Source: Acidobacteriaceae bacterium
GTDB lineage: Bacteria > Acidobacteriota > Terriglobia > Terriglobales > Acidobacteriaceae
DNA length: 48,006 nt
Direction: 5' to 3'
Assembly (NCBI GenBank): GCA_025462925.1
Contig: JAOAPL010000310.1
Span: 1 to 48,006, forward strand
Part shown: positions 8,858 through 17,751 of the stretch, piece after piece
Position numbering within the stretch: position 1 is the stretch's first letter
Layout: the number at the start of each line of letters is the position of its first letter
Notes under the pieces: generated by a model
Seen by the model: the letters and a program-made list of their open reading frames with translations, nothing else
Databases searched by the model: none
Told to the model about the DNA's origin: nothing
Position numbers and translations under genes: made by a program

Positions 8858-8919
8858 GAACATAAAAGAGCAAACAGAACACCAGATCTATCCTCTATGT
8901 CTTCGCAAGTCTTCGGAGG

Positions 8920-10032
8920 TCACCAAGTGCGAATCACATCGATAACTTTACCGATTTGTTCATCTTTGAGCTCGGGATAAATAGGCAGGCTCAAAATCTC
9001 GTTGCAGATGCGCTCGGTCTCTTCTAGTCCCCCAGATCCAACAACGACCCTGCTCTTGTACCCAGCCTGATCATGAACTGCCACTGGATATAGGATAGCA
9101 GTCTCAATCGAGTTTGAGGATAGTCGAGCCTTCAAGTCATCTCTTCTGGTTGTTCTGACGACATACTGATGATAGATATGAACCGAATCCGTGGCTTCTC
9201 TGGGAACTTGCAATTCAACACTTTCAAGCTCATGAGAATAAATTGCAGCCAAAGCCCGACGCCTGGCGTTTTCCGGATTGAGATAACGAAGTTTTACTCG
9301 CAAGATCGCTGCTTGAAGCTCATCTAATCTTGTATTAGAACCCGGAGAGTCACTGATGTAGCGCCGTTTCCACCCGTACTGGCGCAACATTCGCGCCCTC
9401 TCCGCAATTTGGGGGTCACTCGTAACAATCGCGCCGCCATCACCTAACGCACCAAGATTCTTTGTCGGATAAAAGCTGAATGCTCCGATGTGCCCAAACG
9501 AGCCAACTCTTCTGTTCCTAAACTCAGCACCATGTGACTGCGCACAATCTTCTATAACCATTAGATCGTAGCGTCCCGCAATCTCGAGAATTGATTCCAT
9601 ATCTAGCGGCTGGCCATAGATATGGACTGGGATTATTGCCTTGATCTTGCAATTCTTGTACGACTTGAGCGTCTGTTCCAGTTTGTCCAAGTCCATAGTG
9701 AACATCGCTGGATCCACGTCGACAAGAATCGGAACCGCACCTACAACGTCAATCGCTGCAACTGTGGCAACGGCAGTATGAGAAACAGTGATCACTCCGT
9801 CTCCCGGGCCAATACCACAAGCGCGCAAAGCAATAATTAGTGCATCAGTGCCATTACCCACGCCCACACAGGAGGAAGCCCCAATGAAACTGGCGAACTG
9901 CTCTTCAAATTGACTGACATTCTCACCCAAGATGTACAACCCGCTCTCAAGAACTTGCTGTATGGCCGCGTCAATCTCCTTCTTATGGGCGAGGTAGCCC
10001 AGTTTAGGATTAGCCGGCAGCAGAGTTTCCAT
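8920..10032 (-). CDS. DegT/DnrJ/EryC1/StrS family PLP-dependent sugar aminotransferase
   Basis: This enzyme would transaminate a keto group of a nucleotide sugar, giving an amino-deoxy sugar. Family marks, numbered from the chosen start: VGNGTDAL (about 58-65), SHTAVATVAAI, EDCAQSHGA with the PLP-contacting Asp at 162, the PLP lysine 191 in FYPTKNLGALGDGG, and the late NTRLDELQAAILR helix. At 370 residues it is of normal family length. The frame extends to an ATG at 10074, overlapping the upstream SDR by 23 bases. The ATG at 10032, preceded by AAGGGA, fits the family start (METLLPANPKLGYL) better. It is tightly coupled to the SDR gene upstream, a common pair in which the SDR makes the keto sugar. 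Confidence 0.92.
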   Translation of the reverse strand: METLLPANPKLGYLAHKKEIDAAIQQVLESGLYILGENVSQFEEQFASFIGASSCVGVGNGTDALIIALRACGIGPGDGVITVSHTAVATVAAIDVVGAVPILVDVDPAMFTMDLDKLEQTLKSYKNCKIKAIIPVHIYGQPLDMESILEIAGRYDLMVIEDCAQSHGAEFRNRRVGSFGHIGAFSFYPTKNLGALGDGGAIVTSDPQIAERARMLRQYGWKRRYISDSPGSNTRLDELQAAILRVKLRYLNPENARRRALAAIYSHELESVELQVPREATDSVHIYHQYVVRTTRRDDLKARLSSNSIETAILYPVAVHDQAGYKSRVVVGSGGLEETERICNEILSLPIYPELKDEQIGKVIDVIRTW

Positions 10033-10051
10033 GGAGTTCCCTTGTTTCTTC

Positions 10052-11032
10052 TCAGATGTAATATTTGAGTTCATTTCGATAGTAATCCAATGATCGAGAT
10101 ATTCCTTCCCGCAAACTGATTTGAGGAGACCAGCCTAAGGCACGGCTTATTCGAGTGTAATCTCCGTAGTAATCGCCGATATCAATGCGCTTCCGATCCT
10201 CCGGAAATGATTTCAAGTGATAACTGCCGCCGCCATTTACGTCTACAAGGCAATCAGCAAGTTCGTTCAAAGTCACGGCGTCCGCCCCCAAATTGAAGAC
10301 CTTACCATTGGCCTCTTCGGAGGTTGCCGCCAGCAACATCGCATGAGTTACATCGTCCACATAATTGAAATCACGCTTTTGCTGACCTTCCCAAACCTCG
10401 AATGGTTTTTCTTCCAAAACAAGGCGCATCCAAATGCCCATAAACATTTGACGAGCATCCTTCACTCTCATCCGAGGACCGTATGTATTGGTTAATCGCA
10501 ACACGGTGCTGCGCAATCCATAAACGTTGTTGTACAAAATGTGGTACCACTCTCCAGAGAGCTTGTTGATGCCGTTTACGTCCACAGGTCGGATCGGATG
10601 GCACTCATCAACCGGAAGATAATCCGGCTTCCCGTAAATCTGCCTGGTACTAGCAAAAACAATCTTTATTTCCGGATTGTGCACGCGACACGTTTCCAAA
10701 ATTGAGATCTGCGCAGTCGTATTGATTTCCAGGTCAACGAGGGGAGCAGTCATCGAATCCATATGGCTCGTTTGACCAGCCAGATTGAACAGATACCGCT
10801 TGCCTTTGACCAAGCGCCGAACGGAATCTTGATCTCTGACATCAGATTTGTCGACGTCAATCTTGCCGTGCAGATCAATGACATTGTGTAGATTCCCGCC
10901 ATAATTTGGAAGCAGACTGTCCATCACCGTCACGTCTGCGCCGCGGTGAGCCAGAGTACGCGCCAAATTGGAGCCGATGAAACCTAATCCACCGGTGATC
11001 AGGACGGGGGCACGAAGGAGGGGACTAACCAT
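10052..11032 (-). CDS. Extended SDR nucleotide-sugar epimerase/dehydratase with atypical active site
   Basis: This 326-residue protein has an N-terminal ITGGLGFIGSNLA dinucleotide-binding motif, the NLAGQ strand, ASTRQIYG in place of SS-x-VYG, RLTNTYGPR and RDFNYVDDV. All of these are typical of extended SDRs that act on UDP-, dTDP- or GDP-sugars. The usual catalytic YxxxK is NGINK at 153-157: the Lys is kept but the Tyr is Asn. The start is set by the ATG at 11032, with AAGAAGAG upstream; the longer frame to 11116 runs through remnant methyltransferase sequence. The ATG overlaps the stop of that remnant by a few bases, suggesting an old translationally coupled operon. Its partner downstream is the DegT aminotransferase. 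Confidence 0.85.
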   Translation of the reverse strand: MVSPLLRAPVLITGGLGFIGSNLARTLAHRGADVTVMDSLLPNYGGNLHNVIDLHGKIDVDKSDVRDQDSVRRLVKGKRYLFNLAGQTSHMDSMTAPLVDLEINTTAQISILETCRVHNPEIKIVFASTRQIYGKPDYLPVDECHPIRPVDVNGINKLSGEWYHILYNNVYGLRSTVLRLTNTYGPRMRVKDARQMFMGIWMRLVLEEKPFEVWEGQQKRDFNYVDDVTHAMLLAATSEEANGKVFNLGADAVTLNELADCLVDVNGGGSYHLKSFPEDRKRIDIGDYYGDYTRISRALGWSPQISLREGISRSLDYYRNELKYYI

Positions 11033-11480
11033 GTGAGCTCTTCTTTTTTGCAAATACAACATTGTCCAAATACAAATCTGAATTCCCGGGCAACAATATC
11101 CCAGACACCTCAGCACTAATGTTCACGGGACCGCAAAAGACGGAGCAAGCAAGGAGCTTGTAATACTTGCTCCGCTGGGCGACCTGTTTATAAAGGTAAC
11201 AATTCAACAATTGAAAAATAACCCTGCTAACGGAAATGCTCTTGGCGTGCTCAACAATAGTAAATCCATTCTCTTCCAACAGCGCCTTGATCCCGAAGGA
11301 ACTATACCTTGTGTAGTCAGCCGGGTGCTCGTGTTCGTCCCGTACAAACGGGACACTAAGCAGGAGTCACTGTCTTCGTGCAAAATTCGGCTCAACTCTT
11401 TTATGAATTCTACTGTGGCGAATACATGCTCTAAAACTTGAGTAGTTACGACCCTGTCAAAGGCGAATTTCGTTGGTCGG
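11025..11480 (-). pseudogene. Remnant of a class I SAM-dependent methyltransferase (5'-truncated and frameshifted)
   Basis: Two adjacent minus frames together spell the C-terminal half of a methyltransferase. The first frame, from about 11467, gives FAFDRVVTTQVLEHVFATV then ELSRILHED. After a frame change between about 11372 and 11362, the second gives LLLSVPFVRDEHEHPADYTR, then ALLEENGFTIVEHAKSI, and ends SDLYLDNVVFAKK. These match the usual post-motif order of the family: FDRV-TQVLEHV, L-R-L, SVPF, D-RY, LLEENGF. The second frame has a TGA just before the join. The SAM-binding motif I region is missing, because the fragment starts right after the stop of the intact methyltransferase gene at 11499. 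The remnant's stop overlaps the start of the SDR gene. It is broken and probably non-functional. Confidence 0.75.
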
Positions 11481-11498
11481 GACGAACTCCGCTTCGGC

Positions 11499-12338
11499 TC
11501 AAGACTTCTCGAACAGAAAACCTCTATATTCGCTCTGTTCGGGAGCGCGGTGGATGTGTGGGCCCTTGCTGATCAGGAATTCCCGGACTAAACGGGCTCC
11601 TCGATCACAGACATATTCTACAAACTCCTCGCGATTGAATATCCAACAGAGATATTCTGTCCTGTACCCCATTGACCACGGTCGTTGTATAGCTACATAA
11701 GAAGCAGCATTGGAGACGAACATCATTCGCGTCAGGTAGAGGTGCTGTCCAGTGACTGCCAAGAGTTTGTTCACCAATGAACGCCAATCCTCCTCATACC
11801 ACAATGACGCGCTGGCAAACACGAGATCATAGCTGCGGGAGAAGCATTCTTTTTCGCTATCAACAAATCGAGCGTGGGGACGCAGGAGCAGACCGGCCTC
11901 ACAGATTGCCGGCAAGTCGTAGCAGTAGTACTCAGTTTGAACTCCGGGGAGAACGGCTTCTGTCAGAACATCGTACTGGCCAACTCCACTACCCCAATCC
12001 AGAATTGAGAGTGATTTCCGTTTTTGGGAGGCCAGCGCAGCGACATAAGCGTATGCCAAATATAAATTGTGTACTTGCAGATCCCTCTCGGTTGTAAGCT
12101 CCTGATTTTCGATTCCAAGCGGGTTTGCACCTTCAATCGATTTCAGAAAAAAGGGCCATAACTTCTTTTGCGTATCAATGATGCTTGGAACTCCCCAGCC
12201 GCGGGTCTTCAACTTGGCGCTGTGCCATCCATCAGGCACGTACTCCCAAGGCGCCGGCCTGACGTGATCCAGAATTCTTTGACCATAGCTCAAAAGTTGC
12301 GGAGGAACCCAGCCTTTCGCAAATTGACGTAAACTCAT
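11499..12338 (-). CDS. SAM-dependent methyltransferase, TIGR04325-like (tandem copy 1)
   Basis: This 279-residue protein has the shape of the TIGR04325 putative methyltransferase family: an opening PWEYVPDGW, the SAM-binding LDWGSGVGQYD (motif I near 114-120), YYCYDLPAICEAG, and SASLWYEEDW. These are followed by YLTRMMF and the C-terminal WIFNREEFVEYVCDRGARLV segment. It is probably a cytoplasmic enzyme modifying a sugar or lipid-linked glycan; the acceptor is unknown. Its neighbour at 12438 is a clear paralogue of the same length, with more than half of the residues identical by eye. The ATG has GGAG six bases upstream. The gap between the two genes is 99 bases. Just downstream is a remnant of a different methyltransferase type. 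Confidence 0.8.
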   Translation of the reverse strand: MSLRQFAKGWVPPQLLSYGQRILDHVRPAPWEYVPDGWHSAKLKTRGWGVPSIIDTQKKLWPFFLKSIEGANPLGIENQELTTERDLQVHNLYLAYAYVAALASQKRKSLSILDWGSGVGQYDVLTEAVLPGVQTEYYCYDLPAICEAGLLLRPHARFVDSEKECFSRSYDLVFASASLWYEEDWRSLVNKLLAVTGQHLYLTRMMFVSNAASYVAIQRPWSMGYRTEYLCWIFNREEFVEYVCDRGARLVREFLISKGPHIHRAPEQSEYRGFLFEKS

Positions 12339-12437
12339 GCCGTCTCCAATTTCGTGAATCGGTGGCTAAAATTGTTTCAATAATGGCAACAAGCGGTGTT
12401 GTCGCGATTAAAATTTGGGAAATCAATATTGAGAAAG

Positions 12438-13274
12438 CTAGTTTTTCTTGAACAAAAATCCCCGATACTCACCTTGCTGTGGAGCACGGTGAATAAGTGG
12501 GCCCTTGCTGACAAGAAATTCTCTAACTAATTTAGCTCCCCGGCGAAATACATGATCCAGAAATTCTTGCCTGTTGAATACCCACCCTAAATATTCAGTT
12601 CCATAATCAAACAAGAACGGACGCTGTACGACCACAAAGGAATCGGCCTTTGGCACGAAGAGCGTGCGAGTTATGTACAGATAGTTTTCTGTCGCATCTA
12701 TGAGGTCGTCCACCAGCGAACGCCAATCCTCTTCGTAACATAACGAACCACTCGCCATTACAAGTTGATATTTTCGAACAAAGCAATCGTTGCGACTAAC
12801 AAAATGTGCCATTGGCATTAGTTCCCGCCCGGCGGAACAGAGGTGAGGCAGATCGTGACAATAGTATTCAATCTCGACGCCAGGGAGCACGGCTTCGGCA
12901 ATACCGCTGTAATGCCCAACCCCGCCGCCCCAATCCAATACTGTGAACGGGTTTCCCTTCCGCGCCGCAAGAGCAGCAACATAGGCAAATGATAAATACA
13001 GATTGTGTACATGTAAGTCTTGCGCACTTAACAACTTCTTGTTCGCAATTCCGAGCGGATTACTTCCTGCAACTGACCGCAGTATTTCTGGCAAGAGCTT
13101 TCTTTGGGTTTCCACGACAGTAGGAACGTCCCATCCACGAACATTCATGCTTGTGTTTCTCCATCCATCGGGCACATATTCCCATGGTGCCGGCTGCAAG
13201 TGATTCAACGCTCGGTGAGCTGTGCGGATTAACCCGGGAGGCAGCCAGAGCCTTGCGATATTTCGTAAGTGCAT
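12438..13274 (-). CDS. SAM-dependent methyltransferase, TIGR04325-like (tandem copy 2)
   Basis: This is a 278-residue paralogue of the next gene, with the same landmarks: PWEYVPDGW, SAM motif I in LDWGGGVGHYSG, YYCHDLPHLCSAG, SGSLCYEEDWRSL, YLYITRTLF, WVFNRQEFLDH and the closing GEYRGFLFKKN. Both copies keep their motif I glycines, so neither looks dead. The divergence is even along the whole length, so the duplication is old, and two related but distinct acceptors are possible. The start is the ATG at 13274, with GAGGAA upstream; the frame also includes a TTG one codon earlier. It follows the polymerase gene by 47 bases and probably belongs to its transcript. Confidence 0.8.
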   Translation of the reverse strand: MHLRNIARLWLPPGLIRTAHRALNHLQPAPWEYVPDGWRNTSMNVRGWDVPTVVETQRKLLPEILRSVAGSNPLGIANKKLLSAQDLHVHNLYLSFAYVAALAARKGNPFTVLDWGGGVGHYSGIAEAVLPGVEIEYYCHDLPHLCSAGRELMPMAHFVSRNDCFVRKYQLVMASGSLCYEEDWRSLVDDLIDATENYLYITRTLFVPKADSFVVVQRPFLFDYGTEYLGWVFNRQEFLDHVFRRGAKLVREFLVSKGPLIHRAPQQGEYRGFLFKKN

Positions 13275-13321
13275 CAAAACTTATTCCTCTGTGGATACCA
13301 GTTCGCAGTTAAAAAACTCTG

Positions 13322-14698
13322 TCATGGCTGCGGTAGATTGAGGACATCTGTGCCACATCGAACGACAGCATCTCGCGGCAAAAGGAGCAATAGGATCATC
13401 GACAGGAGCATTCCTCCTGACAAGAATGTTGTAAATAATGAAGTGTTACTTATGTTTAAGGCCACGAACGTTAATGAAAGAGCTGCGAATGCAGGGCGGT
13501 GACCACTTGCCGCAGTATCCAAGAGCCAAAAAACCAGACAGCAAATCAGTGACATTCCCAAAACACCTGTCAGCCCGATGCCCGCAATGCCATCCGTGGC
13601 CCAGAAATGAGCGTTCCAGTTCACATTGAAATAGCCTACATAATGGTGCCCGATCTCGATTCCCAGAGGTTCTTGGTATGGATAATGCACTAAAAGATTA
13701 ATTCCATGAACATGTGAGAAGTACGTATTTGGGTGCACCTGAAAGAAATCGTAATACTGCGCTGACAACATGCCCGGGAATCCAAACGTCCTCATAAACG
13801 TGATACTTAATGCATAGAACACCAATGGAGAATTGCCCAGGCCGGAAATCATCGCCAACGAATATAGGGTGCCAAAACACAACACAACCCCCCAAACTAG
13901 CTGGAGCGCAAATCCTGAACTGCTTCGGCGCAACAAAGCGTATAAAATTGTCATGGCAAGAATGGACAAGATCATGCTTTTGCTTCCAGCGGCGCTGTAC
14001 CCCAACAGTTGTCCACAAACCCCGGTGACGAATAGTAACTTCCGACCGTATACAAGACCTCGGGCCATTAGTAATGGATTAATGCTGCTTGAGAGCCAAA
14101 TCAAGGCATAACCGGCGCCACTTCCAGCAATTATGTCATCAGCTGCGTATCGCAATTCATAAACATCTGCAAATGAGACTAGGTGAAGACTCCCACGAAA
14201 CACCCCGACAATCCAGATCACGAGACTTACCGATACAACTCCGAATACTGCCCAGTAAACGGAACGACTTGGAGTGGCAAATTTGATCCGAGGCAGGGGG
14301 AGGGAATAAGCCAAGCCAATCAAGCAGAATCCGGCAAAAATTGCGAGCATGAGTTGCAGAACTTCTTTGGGCGGATTTAAAGCGATGTATAGCGGAACAA
14401 ACATCGAAGGGATGAAGACTGTGAGGTACAAGATCCAATAGATCAACTGTGAGGGGCGAGTCAAAGCGATTGGACTCCAGAGAGCCGGCAAAATGCTCAA
14501 CAGCCAGGCTATTGCAATGTATCCCGATGGAGGGGCTTTGTACTCAAATCCAGCATAGCCAAAGCTTGGACTCAGCCATCCGATATAGGCCAGCTGGAAG
14601 GCCGCAGCAAAGAGAAATATCCCCAGAATGAGGAGTCCTCTGCGCCGCAAGTCGGCCGGAGAAAACAACAGGATTCTGGTCGATACCATATTTCGCAT
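13322..14698 (-). CDS. Multispanning membrane protein, Wzy-like O-antigen/exopolysaccharide polymerase
   Basis: This protein of about 458 residues has some ten to twelve hydrophobic helices and one long polar stretch in the second half. That stretch includes FMRTFGFPGMLSAQYYDFF, HPNTYFSHVHGIN and EIGHHYVGYFN. This arrangement is typical of Wzy polymerases, which share topology rather than sequence. The predicted role is to join lipid-linked repeat units on the periplasmic face. The position directly after the Wzx-type flippase, 11 bases away, supports the call. The start was set at the ATG at 14698; a frame running back to 14869 would overlap the flippase and adds a basic, non-membrane N-terminus. 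A second ATG at 14689 is possible. Confidence 0.7.
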   Translation of the reverse strand: MRNMVSTRILLFSPADLRRRGLLILGIFLFAAAFQLAYIGWLSPSFGYAGFEYKAPPSGYIAIAWLLSILPALWSPIALTRPSQLIYWILYLTVFIPSMFVPLYIALNPPKEVLQLMLAIFAGFCLIGLAYSLPLPRIKFATPSRSVYWAVFGVVSVSLVIWIVGVFRGSLHLVSFADVYELRYAADDIIAGSGAGYALIWLSSSINPLLMARGLVYGRKLLFVTGVCGQLLGYSAAGSKSMILSILAMTILYALLRRSSSGFALQLVWGVVLCFGTLYSLAMISGLGNSPLVFYALSITFMRTFGFPGMLSAQYYDFFQVHPNTYFSHVHGINLLVHYPYQEPLGIEIGHHYVGYFNVNWNAHFWATDGIAGIGLTGVLGMSLICCLVFWLLDTAASGHRPAFAALSLTFVALNISNTSLFTTFLSGGMLLSMILLLLLPRDAVVRCGTDVLNLPQP

Positions 14699-14709
14699 AG
14701 CTATTTTGC

Positions 14710-16023
14710 TCACACTTCGACGAGGACGGCTGTGGACTTTTGCACGCGCTTGTCGATTGCGAGAGAAGAAAATATCAGAACAGCTACATATCCCAAGAGC
14801 GACGTGACTCCATAGGTTACGACCGCTTCTCTGGCCGTAAAATTCGCGCTGGAAGCCAACCAAATACAACCCAAAGTTAAACCTAAGCGCGCCGCATCTA
14901 AGGCAAATTGCTGCCCCTGATGCTCAAGCAAGGTTAAGGTGGGTGTAAATGGCCACGCTACAAAAGTGATGTACTGCATGAGCACCAGAAGCCTAGCATA
15001 GTTGCCCGCCTCTCTCCACGGTTCACCGAATACAAAGGCGAACAATGTTGGGCCTGCGACCAGAATGATCAAACAAGGAGCTAGCGGGAGCCAAACAAGT
15101 TTTTTAATGGTCGCACGGAACAGCAAACGCAATCCTTCCGGATCAGATCTGACGAGAGGAGCGGCCTCTGTCATGTACACCTGGGAAACCGCCTGACCTA
15201 TCAGTGTGGAAGGTACTCCCATTACCCGGTCCGCAAGAGCTAACCAACCAACTACCTTAATTCCATAGAATTGAGCAACTATCAACATCGGCACAGCAGC
15301 ACCGCCCGTGCTGAGCAATGCCGAGAAAGCAGATATGAGTGGGAAATTGCGATATCTCAAGGCAGCAGTCCACATGCCACGAACACTGATACTTTTCAAA
15401 TCAGGCCGGCTTTTATGCCAGGCCAACTTTGCGAGACCTATGCTTCCATTCGCGCGCGCAAAAGCATCTCCTATCAACAGTCCTAGAAGCCCAATGTGAA
15501 AAATACCACCTAATGTCAGCTGAGTGACAATCTGGCTGCCAATCTGAAGAACTTTGGTGCCACTCACCTGCGAAAACGATTTGTGCCGGAACGCCCAATA
15601 GCTCAATGCCTGGTATGTACCGGCTCCGCAAATAGCTAGCGGAAAGATCCACATGTAAGGACGCAAGGCCTCTGCATTACCAAGCGACAGGGTGGTGAAA
15701 TGAGCCCACCCCGAAAGACCTGCCGCAAGCAGGCTCATAAGGCACACAATGCCGAGAGTGACTGCCAGCAAGTTAGCCGCAACGTTTTCGTCCTCGGGGA
15801 GCATGATCGCTACTTCATAACGCCATCCTGCCAACACGATTCCGAGGCTGATAATTGAAAAGTAGACTTGAAAGTTTCCGAAGTCTTGTGTGGTATAGAT
15901 TCGTGTCAATATAGGCGCTGCCAAAACACCAAGCGCCTGGCTGATCGCTGTACCTCCAGCTAACACGGATACACTTCGGCCAAATTTGCCTTTTGGAAGT
16001 ATAGCTTTTATGCGATTTAACAT
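14710..16023 (-). CDS. Wzx-type oligosaccharide flippase (MOP superfamily polysaccharide biosynthesis protein)
   Basis: This 437-residue integral membrane protein has about twelve helices. Near the N-terminus it carries SVLAGGTAISQALGVLAAPI and then RIYTTQDFGNFQVYFS, the recurring R-[LI]-[YF]-x(4)-[FY]-G pattern of Wzx/polysaccharide biosynthesis proteins. It would flip undecaprenyl-diphosphate-linked repeat units from the cytoplasmic to the periplasmic leaflet. It is 11 bases upstream of the polymerase gene, as is common in Wzx/Wzy loci. The ATG at 16023 is taken as start; a TTG at 16071 in the same frame would add 16 residues and cannot be excluded, as neither has a clear ribosome-binding site. 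About 660 bases of non-coding DNA lie upstream, so a promoter there is likely. Confidence 0.88.
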   Translation of the reverse strand: MLNRIKAILPKGKFGRSVSVLAGGTAISQALGVLAAPILTRIYTTQDFGNFQVYFSIISLGIVLAGWRYEVAIMLPEDENVAANLLAVTLGIVCLMSLLAAGLSGWAHFTTLSLGNAEALRPYMWIFPLAICGAGTYQALSYWAFRHKSFSQVSGTKVLQIGSQIVTQLTLGGIFHIGLLGLLIGDAFARANGSIGLAKLAWHKSRPDLKSISVRGMWTAALRYRNFPLISAFSALLSTGGAAVPMLIVAQFYGIKVVGWLALADRVMGVPSTLIGQAVSQVYMTEAAPLVRSDPEGLRLLFRATIKKLVWLPLAPCLIILVAGPTLFAFVFGEPWREAGNYARLLVLMQYITFVAWPFTPTLTLLEHQGQQFALDAARLGLTLGCIWLASSANFTAREAVVTYGVTSLLGYVAVLIFSSLAIDKRVQKSTAVLVEV

Positions 16024-16071
16024 GGAATACGCAGTTCGGAGAGTTGACAGTTTTTCTCGATCTAGATTCAA

Positions 16072-16687
16072 TCCTAAGGCATCAAGCCATTCTTGATATG
16101 CCTACAAAAAATGGTTCCCTTCGTTGCCAAGCATGGGCATCGAATTGAAAACAAGCTGCGCAGCCCGTAGAACCTTTAGGACATTTTCTGCCGCCGAATG
16201 CGGTCAAAGACGCATACGAATTCTCGGCAGATTACCTGATGCGTGAATTCGCTTGAACCTAGCTGAAGATTGGCTCAACCAATATTACTCGACCAGTACT
16301 AATGGATTAGCTGCGATCTGAAAGTCATTTCATTGTAGTCTAAAGTGTCGAGTTGTAAGTAGAGGGAATTCCCTTAACCCGGTGTATTGCACATAGGGGG
16401 GGGAAATTCGTTTCAAAAAATCGGTTACTAATGCACCGTAAGATCCTTCCATCCTAAAATTTGAGGGCGGCTTCTGTTAAGATTGGAAATTCTTGAGCAA
16501 TTTTTCACGAAAATACCTAACTATGCTGCCCACTAGCTTCGAGTGTGCACTATTCCTATTATTAGTCTTTACTCTTTAGCAGCTTGTTCCTCTTGATTTC
16601 GGGCGCCGGTCTTAGATGGTTCAATGTTTTCTGAGTTGACGTGATGAGTAGGGGGGAACCCAGGCTTTCACAAGGATGATCTCGATT
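16072..16687. other. Long intergenic gap without a recognised gene
   Basis: These 616 bases lie between the FkbM gene and the flippase and contain no long frame on either strand. They are AT-rich and hold a 12-base palindrome, AGGGAATTCCCT (16363-16374), and a run of eight G (16396-16403). A short plus-strand frame of 35 codons (16149-16256) with coding-like composition ends ADYLMREFA, but it has no start codon at its head and matches nothing I recognise. The promoter of the flippase-polymerase transcript is probably in the part nearest 16100, but no convincing -35/-10 pair was picked. The region could be the scar of a lost gene. Confidence 0.5.
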
Positions 16688-17452
16688 CTAGTCAGCCGAG
16701 TTTGCGTTCTTAGAAAATGGGGTTGCGTAGATCTCGGCTCGGCCCTCATTGGGCGGCGAGATTAGCTGCAGGTTGTAATTCCACGACCTCAGCAGTTGGC
16801 AGCAATCGTCGTGAACTTGAATTCCATGAGTTGCCAACAGCAGCTTTGGACTATGCATCCGAAAACAGCGACTGGCCCCAAGAAGAGCTTTGAACTCAGC
16901 ACCTTCAATATCCATCTTTATGTAATCTGGTGGTGCGATCTTGTTCTGCTGCAACAACGAATCAATAGTCTCCGTCAGCACTCTGAGGTCGCCATCAGCC
17001 TGCAGACGACCCATAGCCCCCGTATCTTCCTGACGAAACAAGGAGGTCCCCACCTCATTGGAGACTGCGATTTCGAAAACCTCTACATTATCCATTTTGT
17101 TCAGGTGAAGGTGCCTTTTTAAGTACTGTACATTTTTCGGAAGTGGCTCGAACGCGAACACATGACCCGAATCTACGAGCATCGATCCTAGCAATGTGTA
17201 GAACCCGACATTAGCCCCGATGTCATAGAAAACCGCCCCCGGTTTTACTTCCCGAGCAAATAGGTCTTGAACGTCTCGCTCGTACGTACCCAACCAACAG
17301 CTATGTCGTTGAGAATCTACAATCCACTTTTTACCTTTGAGCTGACCACATACGATTCGAACGATCATTTTCCCGGGCAAAGCTCTTCGCACATACCTGC
17401 CAACTCTAGCGGCGAGTGCGCCAGGATCGTTGATGAATTCATATCTTCGCAT
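16688..17452 (-). CDS. FkbM family SAM-dependent methyltransferase
   Basis: This 254-residue protein has all FkbM family marks: YDIGANVGFYTLLG (SAM motif I, about 76-89), VFAFEPLPKN with the ribose-binding Glu at 102, NVEVFEIAVSN, and the strongly conserved YIKMDIEGAEFKALLGA. FkbM enzymes O-methylate sugars and polyketides. In polysaccharide loci they often methylate a sugar of the repeat unit or its non-reducing end. Motifs are intact and length is normal. It stands alone between gaps of 299 and about 660 bases, so it may be transcribed separately. The ATG at 17452 is preceded by TAAAG only. The upstream gap 17453-17751 holds nothing recognised. Confidence 0.92.
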   Translation of the reverse strand: MRRYEFINDPGALAARVGRYVRRALPGKMIVRIVCGQLKGKKWIVDSQRHSCWLGTYERDVQDLFAREVKPGAVFYDIGANVGFYTLLGSMLVDSGHVFAFEPLPKNVQYLKRHLHLNKMDNVEVFEIAVSNEVGTSLFRQEDTGAMGRLQADGDLRVLTETIDSLLQQNKIAPPDYIKMDIEGAEFKALLGASRCFRMHSPKLLLATHGIQVHDDCCQLLRSWNYNLQLISPPNEGRAEIYATPFSKNANSAD

Positions 17453-17751
17453 CTTTAGCGCTATGGGCCTGCCGAACGTAATTTTGAGCGCCGACTTGAA
17501 TCTTCAACTTCTGGGTCTTTTCGGCTACGACACTAGACAGGCCCAATACGTGCGCCTGAGTCCGCTCTCATTAACAATAGCCTAAGCTGGGCATCATCTG
17601 ATAGGCGTTCCACCGCAATATTGCTTTGATGACAATTCAACCGAAGGCTTACGCGGAATACGACGTGAGTATCGAGGTCTTGAAAAACCAGTTGCCTGAA
17701 AGACGGCGAGTTCTGAGTCTTACGTGCCTCGCTGCGGTTTTGAATTCCAAC

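Noticed and set aside
11025-11279. Frame of 84 codons read as a separate small gene
   Set aside because: Its sequence continues an upstream frame as a methyltransferase C-terminus, so it is treated as part of a pseudogene.
16261-16320. GTACTAAT-containing stretch resembling the end of a 23S rRNA
   Set aside because: Only a few bases match and no rRNA sequence surrounds it.
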